This document shows positions 33,193 through 42,406 of a stretch of 64,000 bases of DNA, piece by piece. Positions within the stretch are counted from its first letter, which is position 1. Each line of letters begins with the position of its first letter. A program made the position numbers and the translations under genes. This DNA is from Streptococcus oralis (lineage in GTDB: Bacteria > Bacillota > Bacilli > Lactobacillales > Streptococcaceae), in assembly GCF_021497885.1 (NCBI RefSeq), contig NZ_CP046523.1:849501-913500 (forward strand), read 5' to 3'. The notes below the pieces were generated by a model. That model saw nothing but the letters and a program-made list of their open reading frames with translations, had not been told where the DNA came from and did not search any database.

Positions 33193-34065
33193 ATGAAAAA
33201 ACTAGGTGTTGTCCTTTTATCTTCTGCTTTGCTATTGACAGCATGTGCAGTCCGTTTTGAAAAATCAACCGAGACAAGTGATTCCTCTAAGGTGACAGCT
33301 TTATCAGATGACAAACAAAAACTACTTGATAAGGCAACCGCAGATTATAAGACTTTTGTTCAAGGACAAATTGATAAGCTTTTAACGGATACAGAAGGAT
33401 TTGTCCAGCTTTTGAAAGACGGAAAATTGGAGGAAGCCAAGAAAGCTTATCCACTTGTTCGTATGGCTTATGAACGTTCAGAACCAATCGCTGAGAGTTT
33501 TGGTGAGTCAGATGTCAAGATTGACTTCCGTTTAGCAGACTATATGGACGAAAACAAGACAGAGGAAGGTTGGTCAGGTTTCCACCGTATCGAGCGTATC
33601 CTTTGGGAAGAAAACACAACTAAGGGGATCGAAAGTTATGGAGATCAGCTTGTCAATGATATCAAAGAGTTGAAGGCTAAGGTAGCGACTGTTGAAGTAG
33701 ATCACAAGATTATGTTGACTGGAGCAGTTGACTTGCTTAACGAAGTGGCGACAAGCAAGATTACGGGTGAAGAGGAAATCTACTCTCATACAGATTTGTA
33801 CGACTTCCGCGCTAATATCGAGGGAGCTGAAAAGATATTTCAACTCTTTAAACCTTTACTAGAAAAATCAGATGCTGCTTTAGTTAAAGAATTAGAAGCT
33901 GATTTCAAATCTGTTAATAGCTTGTTGGACAAACATATGACAGATAAGGAACACTACAAACTTTATACAGACTTAACCAAAGAAGACACCAAGGAATTGG
34001 CTGAAGCCGTGACAAAACTTGGTGAACCTCTATCACAAATGGGCAAATTTCTTGATGGAGAATAA
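33193..34065 (+). CDS. efeO: EfeO/EfeM-like iron-uptake lipoprotein
   Basis: A 290-residue imelysin (peptidase M75)-like lipoprotein. The signal peptide ends in the lipobox LLTAC (Cys 18). The metal-binding HxxE motif is in FHRIERILWEE (about 130-140). It would bind iron at the cell surface and pass it to the FTR1-type permease encoded two genes on. This form lacks the cupredoxin domain of the longer EfeO proteins. The ATG follows TAGGAG (33181-33186). First gene of the operon, 5 nt before efeB. Confidence 0.9.
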   Translation: MKKLGVVLLSSALLLTACAVRFEKSTETSDSSKVTALSDDKQKLLDKATADYKTFVQGQIDKLLTDTEGFVQLLKDGKLEEAKKAYPLVRMAYERSEPIAESFGESDVKIDFRLADYMDENKTEEGWSGFHRIERILWEENTTKGIESYGDQLVNDIKELKAKVATVEVDHKIMLTGAVDLLNEVATSKITGEEEIYSHTDLYDFRANIEGAEKIFQLFKPLLEKSDAALVKELEADFKSVNSLLDKHMTDKEHYKLYTDLTKEDTKELAEAVTKLGEPLSQMGKFLDGE

Positions 34066-34070
34066 GCGGT

Positions 34071-35285
34071 ATGACTAAGAAAGACGAAAAGTTTTTTGAG
34101 AAAAAAATGGACCGTCGAGAATTTCTAAAAAAAGCGGGTATTGGAGGTGCTGGTCTAGCACTTGGTCTCTCTGGTGCCTCCGCTTTTTTAGCGCCTAAGC
34201 TAGACAAGCAGGAAAAAATCTCGGACGGTAATGAAAAGATTGACTTTTATGGGAAACACCAAGCGGGTATCACGACCCCTATGCAGAAGAATATCTATTT
34301 TGTTGTCCTAGATTTGCATACGACAGATAAAGATAAGATTATCCAGCTTTTTAAGGATTGGACGGATTATAGTGCCAAGTTGGTAGAAGGAGAATTGGTC
34401 AAAAAAGATGGTCAGAATGCCCTCTTGCCTCCTAGCGATACTGGAGAAACAGTGGGGCTAAATCCTCATCGTTTAACGCTGACTTTTGGTGTGTCTGCTA
34501 GTTTCCTGAAAAAGATGAATTTGGAGCACAAGCGTCCTCAACTTTTTAGGGATTTCCCCCCCTTTCCAAAGGAGCAACTGCGTGAAAAATATACTGGTGG
34601 AGATATTGTTATCCAAGCCTGTGCAGATGACGAGCAAGTTGCTTTTCATGCTATTCGCAATCTTATCCGTAAAGGGAGAAATGCAGTGACCCTCCGTTGG
34701 AGCCAATCTGGATTTGCTGCTATTGGGGATCGTATGGAGACACCACGCAACCTTTTTGGTTTCAAAGATGGAACAGCCAATGTGACCAAAGAAAAGGATT
34801 TTGATCGTGTTGTCTGGGCCGACAGCAAGGACTGGATGGAAAATGGATCCTATATGGCCGTTCGTCGCATCCAAATGTTTCTCGATACTTGGGATCGAAC
34901 CAATCTTGAAGAGCAAGAAAATACCTTTGGTCGTTATAAGGAAAGTGGTGCTCCCTTTGGTAAGAAGAATGAGTTTGATGAAGTAGATTTGAGTCTTTTA
35001 CCAAATGATTCGCATGTTCGATTAGCCAAAGAGGTAGATAAGCCACTCTTACGACGTTCCTATTCATACTCAGATGGCATTGATGATAAGACTGGACAAT
35101 TTGACACAGGCTTACTCTTTATCTCTTTCCAGAAAGATCCAGACAATTTTGTCAAGGTTCAAACCAACCTCGGAGCTACAGACAAGATGAATGAGTATGT
35201 AACCCACATCGGTAGCGGTCTTTTTGCCTGCTTTGGTGGAGTAGAGAAAGGAGGCTATATTGGTCAGAAATTATTGGAAGACTAG
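34071..35285 (+). CDS. efeB: EfeB-like Dyp-type heme peroxidase with Tat signal
   Basis: A 404-residue Dyp-type peroxidase, probably exported folded with heme and acting in iron recovery or peroxide reduction. The twin-arginine motif DRREFLKKAG (about 14-23) precedes a hydrophobic stretch and a processing-type site near 40. The conserved GXXDG is present as GFKDGTAN (near 229-236). The ATG at 34071 follows the efeO stop by 5 nt. Its Tat signal matches the presence of tatC and tatA in the same operon. It overlaps efeU by 26 nt. Confidence 0.92.
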   Translation: MTKKDEKFFEKKMDRREFLKKAGIGGAGLALGLSGASAFLAPKLDKQEKISDGNEKIDFYGKHQAGITTPMQKNIYFVVLDLHTTDKDKIIQLFKDWTDYSAKLVEGELVKKDGQNALLPPSDTGETVGLNPHRLTLTFGVSASFLKKMNLEHKRPQLFRDFPPFPKEQLREKYTGGDIVIQACADDEQVAFHAIRNLIRKGRNAVTLRWSQSGFAAIGDRMETPRNLFGFKDGTANVTKEKDFDRVVWADSKDWMENGSYMAVRRIQMFLDTWDRTNLEEQENTFGRYKESGAPFGKKNEFDEVDLSLLPNDSHVRLAKEVDKPLLRRSYSYSDGIDDKTGQFDTGLLFISFQKDPDNFVKVQTNLGATDKMNEYVTHIGSGLFACFGGVEKGGYIGQKLLED

Positions 35286-36948
35286 CATTTGTTTCTTGGC
35301 TTTGTCTGTTCTCTTGTTAACTATTTCTCCTGTTAGTGCGAAGGAAAGTCTGAGTTCTTATTTTGTAAAGATTACGGATGCCTCTCAGGCTTTAAAAAAC
35401 GGAAATCAGGCAGAAGCCAAGGCCCTAGTTAGAGAAATGGCAATGGATTTTGAAACAGTAGAACATGCTGATTCAGATGCTGGAAAGGTTGTCAAGGAAA
35501 AACTTGACCTGTCAGGGGAGATTAGTGAAGAAAATCTGACACAGATCTCCTCTGCCCTTCTAGCTTTTGAAAAAGAGCAAAATCCAGTAGATCTTGATGC
35601 TGAAAAGGAAAAACTTGTCAGTCGCTTAAGACCACGTTTTGAGACTTTGGATAAGGCAATTTCTTCCAAAGACATAGAGCAAATTCGAGAAGCCTATAAA
35701 AAGATGAATTCCACTTGGACGATCAATGAGAGTGTTGTCCGTGACAACAGTACAGCTCATTATGGTCAAGTAGAAACAGCTATTTCTTTCTTACGGAGTA
35801 GCATTGAAACGGAGCCGACAGATTATGATGCTATCCAGTCTTCTTTTAATGGCTTAAAAACTGCCATTGATAACTTCGTAGATGGCAAAGAAGTGGCGAC
35901 AAGTTCCTCTAATCTAAGTCTCAAAGATGGCATTTCCCTTCTCAAAAAAGCCTTGGAAGAATTTAAAGCTGGAAACCCGACGGCAGGGACAGTTGCCATG
36001 AAAGAGTTTATTACTATATGGCCAACTGTTGAAGGTTCTGTTAGTACGACCAATCCTTCCCTCTACACCCGAGTTGAAAGTGAAAGCCCTGTAATCATGG
36101 TTAAGGGAAGTGAGAAGGAATATCAAGAAAAATTAGAAAAACTGATTGCAGATTTATCTCAAATTGACACTAGTGCTACCTACAATGCTTTTGATGCTAT
36201 GCTCATTCTCTTACGTGAAGGAGTAGAGGCCCTCTTAATCGTCATGGCTCTAGTCACAACTTTAAAAGCAGCCAAGATGCGCAAAGGACTCAAGTGGGTA
36301 TACGGTGGAGCCCTAACAGGTATCGTTGCGAGTCTAGTGATTGCATTTATACTACAAATTGCCTTTCCTGCAGTAACATCAGGGGTCAATCGCGAAATCA
36401 TCGAAGGATCTGTTGGTATTTTTGCGGTAGTGATGATGATTTTGATTGGTATCTGGCTTCACAGTAAATCCTCGATCAAAAAATGGAATGACTTTATGGA
36501 TTCGCAGATGAAAACTGTGACCAAGACAGGTTCATTCATTTCCATGTTTGCTCTTAGTTTTCTAGCTGTTTTCCGTGAAGGAGCAGAGACCATTCTATTT
36601 TACGTAGGGATTTTACCGAAAATATCTCGTTTTGAGTTTATCCTAGGTATTTCTCTAGCCTTGTTAGTCTTGCTGATTATTGCATTTCTGATGAACAAGG
36701 CGAGTCAATTCTTCCTACCTCATAAGGTCTTCTTTATCTTAACTTGGATGATTTATGCTCTTGCCTTCAAGATGCTTGGAGTTAGTGTGCATGCTTTGCA
36801 GCTGACAAATATGGCACCAAATCACCTGCTATCAAGTTTCCCAACTATCGACCTATTGGGCATCTATCCAAGTTGGGAAGGTTTAGGAAGTCAACTAGTC
36901 TTTTTGATAATTGTTTTGGTTGTCACATTGAGACAGGGTGAAAAGTAG
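35260..36948 (+). CDS. efeU: EfeU-like FTR1-family iron permease
   Basis: A 562-residue permease. A signal-like segment (about 8-27) and an extracellular helical domain of about 280 residues precede the FTR1 membrane domain. The two REXXE iron-transfer motifs are REGVEALL (near 318-325) and REGAETIL (near 438-445). TTG at 35260 follows GAAAGGAGG (35244-35252) at about 7 nt and is the best start, inside the end of efeB. It directly abuts tatC. The long N-terminal domain is seen in other Gram-positive members. Confidence 0.9.
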   Translation: MVRNYWKTSICFLALSVLLLTISPVSAKESLSSYFVKITDASQALKNGNQAEAKALVREMAMDFETVEHADSDAGKVVKEKLDLSGEISEENLTQISSALLAFEKEQNPVDLDAEKEKLVSRLRPRFETLDKAISSKDIEQIREAYKKMNSTWTINESVVRDNSTAHYGQVETAISFLRSSIETEPTDYDAIQSSFNGLKTAIDNFVDGKEVATSSSNLSLKDGISLLKKALEEFKAGNPTAGTVAMKEFITIWPTVEGSVSTTNPSLYTRVESESPVIMVKGSEKEYQEKLEKLIADLSQIDTSATYNAFDAMLILLREGVEALLIVMALVTTLKAAKMRKGLKWVYGGALTGIVASLVIAFILQIAFPAVTSGVNREIIEGSVGIFAVVMMILIGIWLHSKSSIKKWNDFMDSQMKTVTKTGSFISMFALSFLAVFREGAETILFYVGILPKISRFEFILGISLALLVLLIIAFLMNKASQFFLPHKVFFILTWMIYALAFKMLGVSVHALQLTNMAPNHLLSSFPTIDLLGIYPSWEGLGSQLVFLIIVLVVTLRQGEK

Positions 36949-37680
36949 ATGGATACAAAAGAATTGACAATCGTTGAACATCTGGTAGAATTTAGAAAGA
37001 GATTCATTGCTGTTATAGTCTGTTTTTCTATAGTTTTCTGCGGAGCTTTATTGTTTGCTGATCAGCTTTATTACTATCTGACTCAGTCCTTTAATCAAAA
37101 GTTGATTGTATTAGGTCCAAATGACATTCTGTGGATTTATTTGCGCTTGGCGAGTCTAATGTCCTTTACCATTACGCTACCTTTTACAGTTTATCAGATT
37201 TGGAGTTTTATCAAACCAGGATTGAAAACAGAAGAAGCAAGAGCAATCTTTGTCTATATTCCAGCTAGTTTTATTTGCTTTCTACTTGGACTGGCCTTTG
37301 GATTCTACTTTGTGACACCAGCCTTACTTCAAGTGCTTTTAGGTCTTGGGGAAGGATTATTTGAAACTCAATTAACAGCGCAGAACTACTTAGCCTTTGT
37401 TTTTCAAACAACCCTACCCTTGGGTTTCATCTTTGAATTGCCTGTCATCATCGCTTTTCTAACGTCGATTGGCTTGATTGGACCAGGGTTCTTAGTTACC
37501 TATCGCCGTTATGCATACTTTATTTTATTGGTACTAGCTGTTATTTTGACACCTGCTGATTTTATCAGCGATCTAGCTATGACTGTTCCTTTAATCTCGC
37601 TCTATGAGCTTAGTATTGCAATTAGCAAGAGTATTGTAAAGAAAAAAATGAAAGGAGAAAAGAATGGGAATCTTACGTGA
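36949..37680 (+). CDS. tatC: Twin-arginine translocase subunit TatC
   Basis: A 243-residue protein with six membrane segments. The TatC signatures include LVEFRKRF near the N-terminus (about 12-19), FTITLPFTVYQIWSFIKPGL (about 75-94) and the P-rich FELPVIIAFL region. It recognises twin-arginine signals and, with TatA, exports folded proteins; EfeB is the obvious substrate. It follows efeU with no gap, and its 3' end overlaps tatA by 17 nt. Confidence 0.94.
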   Translation: MDTKELTIVEHLVEFRKRFIAVIVCFSIVFCGALLFADQLYYYLTQSFNQKLIVLGPNDILWIYLRLASLMSFTITLPFTVYQIWSFIKPGLKTEEARAIFVYIPASFICFLLGLAFGFYFVTPALLQVLLGLGEGLFETQLTAQNYLAFVFQTTLPLGFIFELPVIIAFLTSIGLIGPGFLVTYRRYAYFILLVLAVILTPADFISDLAMTVPLISLYELSIAISKSIVKKKMKGEKNGNLT

Positions 37681-37834
37681 TATCGGTGCTCCAGGATTGA
37701 TTATCATTGTTTTAGGGGCACTCTTAATCTTTGGACCAAAACGGTTACCAGAACTTGGTGAATCAATCGGTAAAATGCTGTCTGAATTTAAAAAGGCAGT
37801 TAAAGGAATTGGTGACCAAGATCAGGAAAAGTAA
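37664..37834 (+). CDS. tatA: Twin-arginine translocase subunit TatA
   Basis: A 56-residue TatA. An N-terminal membrane helix (LIIIVLGALLIFGPKRLPEL) with the FGPKRLP hinge is followed by an amphipathic helix (GESIGKMLSEFKKAVKG) and a short charged tail. The ATG at 37664 follows AAAGGAG (37651-37657), inside the end of tatC. It is the last gene of the efeOBU-tatCA operon and forms a minimal TatAC system. Confidence 0.92.
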   Translation: MGILRDIGAPGLIIIVLGALLIFGPKRLPELGESIGKMLSEFKKAVKGIGDQDQEK

Positions 37835-37856
37835 TCTATTCCATAATCATACATAA

Positions 37857-37919
37857 AAACAAGAAAGTTAGGAACTGTAGCTATCGAGACAAATTTGAAC
37901 AGTTTCCTAGCTTGTTTTT
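37857..37919 (+). terminator. Terminator of the efe-tat operon
   Basis: Arms built from AAAACAAG...AGGAACTG and CAGTTTCCTAGCTTGTTTT pair with a small bulge and end in TTTTT. Confidence 0.65.
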
Positions 37920-37936
37920 GTATTCTAAAAAATGTG

Positions 37937-37969
37937 TTTAAGTTTTCTTTAAGGTTTATATTATATTCT
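37937..37969 (+). promoter_or_regulatory. CiaR-binding site and associated promoter upstream of tarI
   Basis: TTTAAG (37937-37942), five bases and TTTAAG (37948-37953) match the CiaR consensus TTTAAG-N5-TTTAAG exactly. A -10-like TATTCT (37964-37969) follows at the 10-nt spacing typical of CiaR-activated promoters. In pneumococcus CiaR activates a promoter ahead of the lic operon, which agrees with this position. Confidence 0.75.
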
Positions 37970-38126
37970 AAAGAACTCTATATTAACCGAATGTTATAAA
38001 GGAAATATAGAGGATAATCTATTTTTCTTTCTTAATTTGTTATGAACTTTTCAGATTTAGTTTCGTATTGTTCACTTTTTGACCGAAATAGTTAGTGGAT
38101 TCAACTAAATGACTCTCTGTCTTTTC

Positions 38127-38155
38127 TTCATTATAGAGGCAGATTGTGATATAAT
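38127..38155 (+). promoter_or_regulatory. Extended -10 promoter of tarIJ-licABC
   Basis: TGA-TATAAT (38147-38155) is an extended -10. A weak TTCATT -35 (38127-38132) has 17-nt spacing. It lies 43 bases before tarI. Confidence 0.6.
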
Positions 38156-38197
38156 AGATGGTAATGAGTTTTTTAGAATAAACAAAGGAGAAAATAT

Positions 38198-38905
38198 ATG
38201 ATCTATGCAGGAATCCTAGCCGGAGGAACTGGCACACGCATGGGAATCAGTAATTTACCAAAACAATTTTTGGAGTTGGGTGATCGTCCTATTTTGATTC
38301 ACACAATCGAAAAATTTGTCTTGGAGCCAAGCATTGAAAAAATTGTAGTTGGAGTTCATGGAGATTGGGTATCACACGCTGAGGACTTGGTTGACAAGTA
38401 TCTTTCTCTTCACAAGGATCGTATCATCATTACCAAGGGTGGTGCTGATCGTAATAGCAGTATCGAGAAGATTATAGAAGCCATTGATGCCTACCGTCCA
38501 ATTACTCCAGAAGATATCGTGATTACCCACGACTCTGTTCGTCCCTTTATCACACTTCGCATGATTCAGGACAATATCAAGCTCGCTCAAGATCATGATG
38601 CAGTTGACACAGTAGTAGAAGCGGTTGATACCATTGTTGAAAGCACTAATGGGCAGTTTATCACTGATATTCCAAATCGTGCTCACCTTTATCAAGGTCA
38701 AACACCTCAGACTTTCCGCTGCAAGGATTTCATGGATTTGTATGGTTCCCTATCTGATCAAGAAAAGGAAATCCTGACGGATGCATGTAAGATTTTTGTC
38801 ATCAAAGGGAAAGATGTTGCCCTAGCTAAAGGGGAATACTCAAACCTTAAAATCACAACTGTAACAGACTTAAAAATCGCGAAAAGCATGATTGAGAAAG
38901 ACTAA
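38198..38905 (+). CDS. tarI: Ribitol-5-phosphate cytidylyltransferase TarI
   Basis: A 235-residue IspD/TarI-type enzyme making CDP-ribitol from CTP and ribitol-5-phosphate, for teichoic acid synthesis. The nucleotide-binding start LAGGTGTRMG is at about 7-16. THDSVRPF (about 110-117) and KITTVTDL near the end are conserved. TarI rather than IspD is supported by the adjacent tarJ and lic genes. The ATG follows AAAGGAG (38185-38191). Cytoplasmic. First gene of the choline/teichoic acid operon. Confidence 0.92.
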   Translation: MIYAGILAGGTGTRMGISNLPKQFLELGDRPILIHTIEKFVLEPSIEKIVVGVHGDWVSHAEDLVDKYLSLHKDRIIITKGGADRNSSIEKIIEAIDAYRPITPEDIVITHDSVRPFITLRMIQDNIKLAQDHDAVDTVVEAVDTIVESTNGQFITDIPNRAHLYQGQTPQTFRCKDFMDLYGSLSDQEKEILTDACKIFVIKGKDVALAKGEYSNLKITTVTDLKIAKSMIEKD

Positions 38906-38909
38906 GGAT

Positions 38910-39932
38910 ATGATTAATCAAATTTATCAACTGACCAAACCAAAGTTTATCAATGTAAAATACCAAGAAGAGGACATTGATCAGGAGAATCATATCCTGA
39001 TTCGTCCAAATTATATGGCGGTTTGTCATGCGGATCAACGTTACTATCAAGGGAAGCGTGATCCAAAGATATTGGCTAAAAAGCTTCCTATGGCGATGAT
39101 ACACGAATCTTGTGGAACTGTTATTTCAGATCCAACTGGGACTTATGAGGTCGGTCAAAAGGTAGTTATGATTCCAAATCAACCGCCTATGCAGAGTGAC
39201 AAGGAGTTCTACGAGAACTACATGACAGGGACCTACTTCCTATCTAGTGGTTATGATGGCTTTATGAGAGAATTTGTCTCTCTACCAAAAGATCGTGTTG
39301 TGTCTTATAATGACATTGAGGACACAGTTGCAGCCATTACCGAGTTTGTAAGTGTTGGTATGCATGCCATGGATCGATTCTTGAATCTTGCCCACAGCAA
39401 GCGAGAGCGCATCGCAGTTATCGGAGATGGAAGTTTGGCCTTTGTGGTTGCCAATATTATCAATTACACTCTACCAGAAGCAGAGATTATCGTGATTGGC
39501 CGTCATTGGGAAAAATTGGAGCTTTTCTCTTTTGCAAAAGAGTGCTACATCACGGATAACATTCCCGAGGATTTGACCTTTGATCATGGATTTGAATGCT
39601 GCGGTGGTGATGGTACAGGTCCAGCTATCAATGATTTGATTCGCTATATTCGTCCACAGGGAACGATCCTCATGATGGGAGTGAGCGAATACAAGGTTAA
39701 TATCAATACACGAGATGCTTTGGAAAAAGGATTGTTATTAGTAGGTTCATCTCGCTCAGGACGCGTCGATTTTGAGAAGGCCATTCAAATGATGGAAGTT
39801 AAAAAGTTTGCGAATCGTCTGAAGAATATCCTTTATGTTGAAGAACCAGTGAGAGAAATCAAGGACATTCACCGTGTCTTTGCTACAGACCTAAATACTG
39901 CTTTTAAAACAGTATTTAAGTGGGAAGTGTAG
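38910..39932 (+). CDS. tarJ: Ribulose-5-phosphate reductase TarJ
   Basis: A 340-residue zinc-type alcohol dehydrogenase-like enzyme that reduces ribulose-5-phosphate to ribitol-5-phosphate with NADPH, feeding TarI. Metal-site residues lie in AVCHADQRYY (about 34-43) and MIHESCGTV (about 62-70). The nucleotide-binding region is IAVIGDGSLAFVVANII. ATG at 38910 follows AAGGAT and is chosen over the TTG at 38892, which overlaps tarI. It is 15 nt before licA. Confidence 0.92.
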   Translation: MINQIYQLTKPKFINVKYQEEDIDQENHILIRPNYMAVCHADQRYYQGKRDPKILAKKLPMAMIHESCGTVISDPTGTYEVGQKVVMIPNQPPMQSDKEFYENYMTGTYFLSSGYDGFMREFVSLPKDRVVSYNDIEDTVAAITEFVSVGMHAMDRFLNLAHSKRERIAVIGDGSLAFVVANIINYTLPEAEIIVIGRHWEKLELFSFAKECYITDNIPEDLTFDHGFECCGGDGTGPAINDLIRYIRPQGTILMMGVSEYKVNINTRDALEKGLLLVGSSRSGRVDFEKAIQMMEVKKFANRLKNILYVEEPVREIKDIHRVFATDLNTAFKTVFKWEV

Positions 39933-39947
39933 GAGATGGAGGCTATT

Positions 39948-40817
39948 GTGGAGAAACTCATCAAAGAAAAAATTTCTTCTTTGCTATCTGAAGAAGAGGA
40001 AGTCCTCAGTGTTGAACAGCTAGGCGGTATGACCAATCAAAACTACTTGCTTAAAACAACCTCCAAACCCTATATTGTTAAGTTTTTCGGAAAAGGAACT
40101 GAAAAGCTCATCAATCGTCAAGATGAAAAATACAACCTTGAATTGTTGAAAGATTTGAATCTTGATGTCAAGAATTATCTCTTTGATATTGAGTCAGGGA
40201 TTAAGGTTAATGAGTACATCGAATCAGCAGTAACTCTTGATTCAACATCAATCAAGACCAAGTTTGAAAAGATTGCCCCGATTCTACAGACCATTCATGC
40301 ATCAGGTAAAGAACTAAGAGGAGAGTTTGCTCCTTTTGAGGAAATCAAAAAATACGAAGCCCTGATTGAGGGAAATATCCCTTACGCCAACTATGAAGCT
40401 GTAAGAAAAGATGTATTTTCGCTAGAGAAAAGGTTGGCTGATTTGGGTGTCGACAGAAAGTCTTGTCATATCGACTTGGTACCAGAAAACTTTATCGAAT
40501 CACCACAAGGACGCATGTATTTGATCGACTGGGAATACTCTTCTATGAATGACCCGATGTGGGATTTGGCAGCTCTTTTCTTAGAGTCTGAATTTACAAA
40601 TCAGGAAGAAGAAAACTTCCTTTCCTACTATGAGAGTGACAAAACACCTGTATCTCGCGAGAAGATTCGAATCTATAAAATCTTGCAAGATACCATTTGG
40701 AGTTTGTGGACAGTGTATAAAGAGGCTCAAGGGGCTGACTTTGGAGATTATGGTGCGAGTCGTTACAAAAGAGCTGTTGATGGTTTGACCTATTATGGAG
40801 GTTTGGATGAAGAATAA
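39948..40817 (+). CDS. licA: Choline kinase LicA
   Basis: A 289-residue kinase of the choline/aminoglycoside kinase fold that phosphorylates imported choline. Catalytic loop motifs are CHIDLVPENFI (about 175-185) and LIDWEYSSMNDPMWDL (about 194-210). GTG at 39948, 5 nt after ATGGAGG, gives the length I recall for pneumococcal LicA; an ATG at 39936 has its GGAG immediately adjacent and is less likely. Its end overlaps licB by 11 nt. Confidence 0.92.
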   Translation: MEKLIKEKISSLLSEEEEVLSVEQLGGMTNQNYLLKTTSKPYIVKFFGKGTEKLINRQDEKYNLELLKDLNLDVKNYLFDIESGIKVNEYIESAVTLDSTSIKTKFEKIAPILQTIHASGKELRGEFAPFEEIKKYEALIEGNIPYANYEAVRKDVFSLEKRLADLGVDRKSCHIDLVPENFIESPQGRMYLIDWEYSSMNDPMWDLAALFLESEFTNQEEENFLSYYESDKTPVSREKIRIYKILQDTIWSLWTVYKEAQGADFGDYGASRYKRAVDGLTYYGGLDEE

Positions 40818-41685
40818 AAATGGTGTCTCTTTCGGTCTGCTCTCAGGGATTTTCTGGGGGCTAGGTCTGACAATTAGTTCTTATATCTTTTCGATTTTTA
40901 CAAATCTTTCTCCCTTTGTGGTGGCGGCTGCTCATGATTTCTTGAGTATCTTTATCTTGTTAGCTTTTCTTTTGGTAAAAGAAGGAAAAGTTCGACTCTC
41001 GATTTTTCTAAATATTCGAAATGTCAGTGTTATTATCGGAGCCTTGCTAGCTGGACCAATAGGAATGCAGGCCAATCTTTATGCGGTTAAGTATATCGGT
41101 AGTTCTCTTGCATCTTCAGTATCAGCTATCTACCCAGCAGTTTCTGTTTTACTAGCATTTTTCATTTTGAAACACAAGGTATCTAAGAATACTGTGTTTG
41201 GTATTTTGTTGATTATCGCAGGTATTATTGCCCAGACTTACAAAGTTGAGCAGGTTAATTCTTTTTATATCGGAATTCTTTGTGCATTAGTTTGTGCCAT
41301 CGCCTGGGGAAGTGAAAGTGTCCTTAGTTCCTACGCCATGGAAAGTGAATTAAGTGAAATTGAAGCACTCCTAATCCGTCAAGTAACCTCATTCTTGTCA
41401 TACCTTGTCATTGTCCTTTTTTCTCATCATTCATTTGCAGAAGTAGCAGATGGACAATTACTCGGTTTGATGTTAGTCTTTGCAGCATGTAATATGATTT
41501 CTTATTTGGCTTATTACATTGCAATCAATCGGCTACAACCAGCAAAAGCAACTGGTTTGAACGTAAGCTATGTCGTTTGGACAGTATTGTTCTCAGCAAT
41601 GCTTTTAGGTACACCACTCGATATGGTAACCATTATTACATCGCTTGTTGTCATGGCTGGTGTTTATATTATTATTAAAGAATAA
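40807..41685 (+). CDS. licB: Choline uptake permease LicB
   Basis: A 292-residue DMT-superfamily permease with ten predicted membrane segments in two repeated halves. It imports choline for phosphorylation by LicA and decoration of teichoic acids. The ATG at 40807 lies 5 nt after GGAGG (40797-40801), within the licA 3' end. A start at 40795 lacks spacing. It is 11 nt before licC. The sequence shows no interruption. Confidence 0.92.
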   Translation: MKNKNGVSFGLLSGIFWGLGLTISSYIFSIFTNLSPFVVAAAHDFLSIFILLAFLLVKEGKVRLSIFLNIRNVSVIIGALLAGPIGMQANLYAVKYIGSSLASSVSAIYPAVSVLLAFFILKHKVSKNTVFGILLIIAGIIAQTYKVEQVNSFYIGILCALVCAIAWGSESVLSSYAMESELSEIEALLIRQVTSFLSYLVIVLFSHHSFAEVADGQLLGLMLVFAACNMISYLAYYIAINRLQPAKATGLNVSYVVWTVLFSAMLLGTPLDMVTIITSLVVMAGVYIIIKE

Positions 41686-41696
41686 AGGAGAATAGC

Positions 41697-42386
41697 GTGA
41701 AAGCAATTATCTTGGCAGCGGGATTGGGAACTCGTCTGCGTCCTATGACTGAAAATACCCCCAAAGCCTTGGTTAAGGTCAACCAAAAACCCTTGGTAGA
41801 ATACCAAATTGAATTCTTGAAAGAAAGAGGAATTGATGAGATTATCATCGTTGTTGGCTACCTCAAAGAACAATTTGACTACCTAAAAGAAAAATATGGT
41901 GTTCGTTTAGTCTTTAACGACAAGTATGCTGATTACAACAACTTTTACTCACTTTATCTCGTTAAAGAAGACTTGGCTAACAGCTATGTGATTGATGCGG
42001 ATAACTATCTTTTCAAAAATATGTTTAGAAACGATCTTAAACGTTCAACCTATTTCAGTGTTTATCGTGAAGACTGTGAGAATGAATGGTTCTTGGTTTA
42101 TGGTGATGACTATAAAGTTCAAGACATCATCGTTGATAGCAAGGCTGGCCGTATTTTGAGTGGGGTTTCATTCTGGGATGCTCCAACTGCTGAAAAGATT
42201 GTTGGTTTTATTGACAAAGCATACGCAAGTGGTGAATTTGTTGATCTCTATTGGGACAACATGGTTAAAGACAATATCAAAGAATTAGATGTGTATGTCG
42301 AAGAATTAGAAGGCAACAGCATCTATGAAATCGATAGTGTTAAGGACTATCAAAAGCTAGAAGAAATTTTATCTTCCATTAACTAA
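41697..42386 (+). CDS. licC: CTP:phosphocholine cytidylyltransferase LicC
   Basis: A 229-residue nucleotidyltransferase making CDP-choline from CTP and phosphocholine. The signature LAAGLGTRLRPMTENTPKAL begins at about residue 5, and VIDADNYLF supplies the metal-binding acidic residues (around 97-105). It starts with GTG at 41697 after AAAGGAG (41684-41690). It completes the licABC module; the transferase genes licD1/licD2 are not in this window. A terminator follows. Confidence 0.93.
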   Translation: MKAIILAAGLGTRLRPMTENTPKALVKVNQKPLVEYQIEFLKERGIDEIIIVVGYLKEQFDYLKEKYGVRLVFNDKYADYNNFYSLYLVKEDLANSYVIDADNYLFKNMFRNDLKRSTYFSVYREDCENEWFLVYGDDYKVQDIIVDSKAGRILSGVSFWDAPTAEKIVGFIDKAYASGEFVDLYWDNMVKDNIKELDVYVEELEGNSIYEIDSVKDYQKLEEILSSIN

Positions 42387-42406
42387 ATAACATTAGAATC
42401 AGTAAC

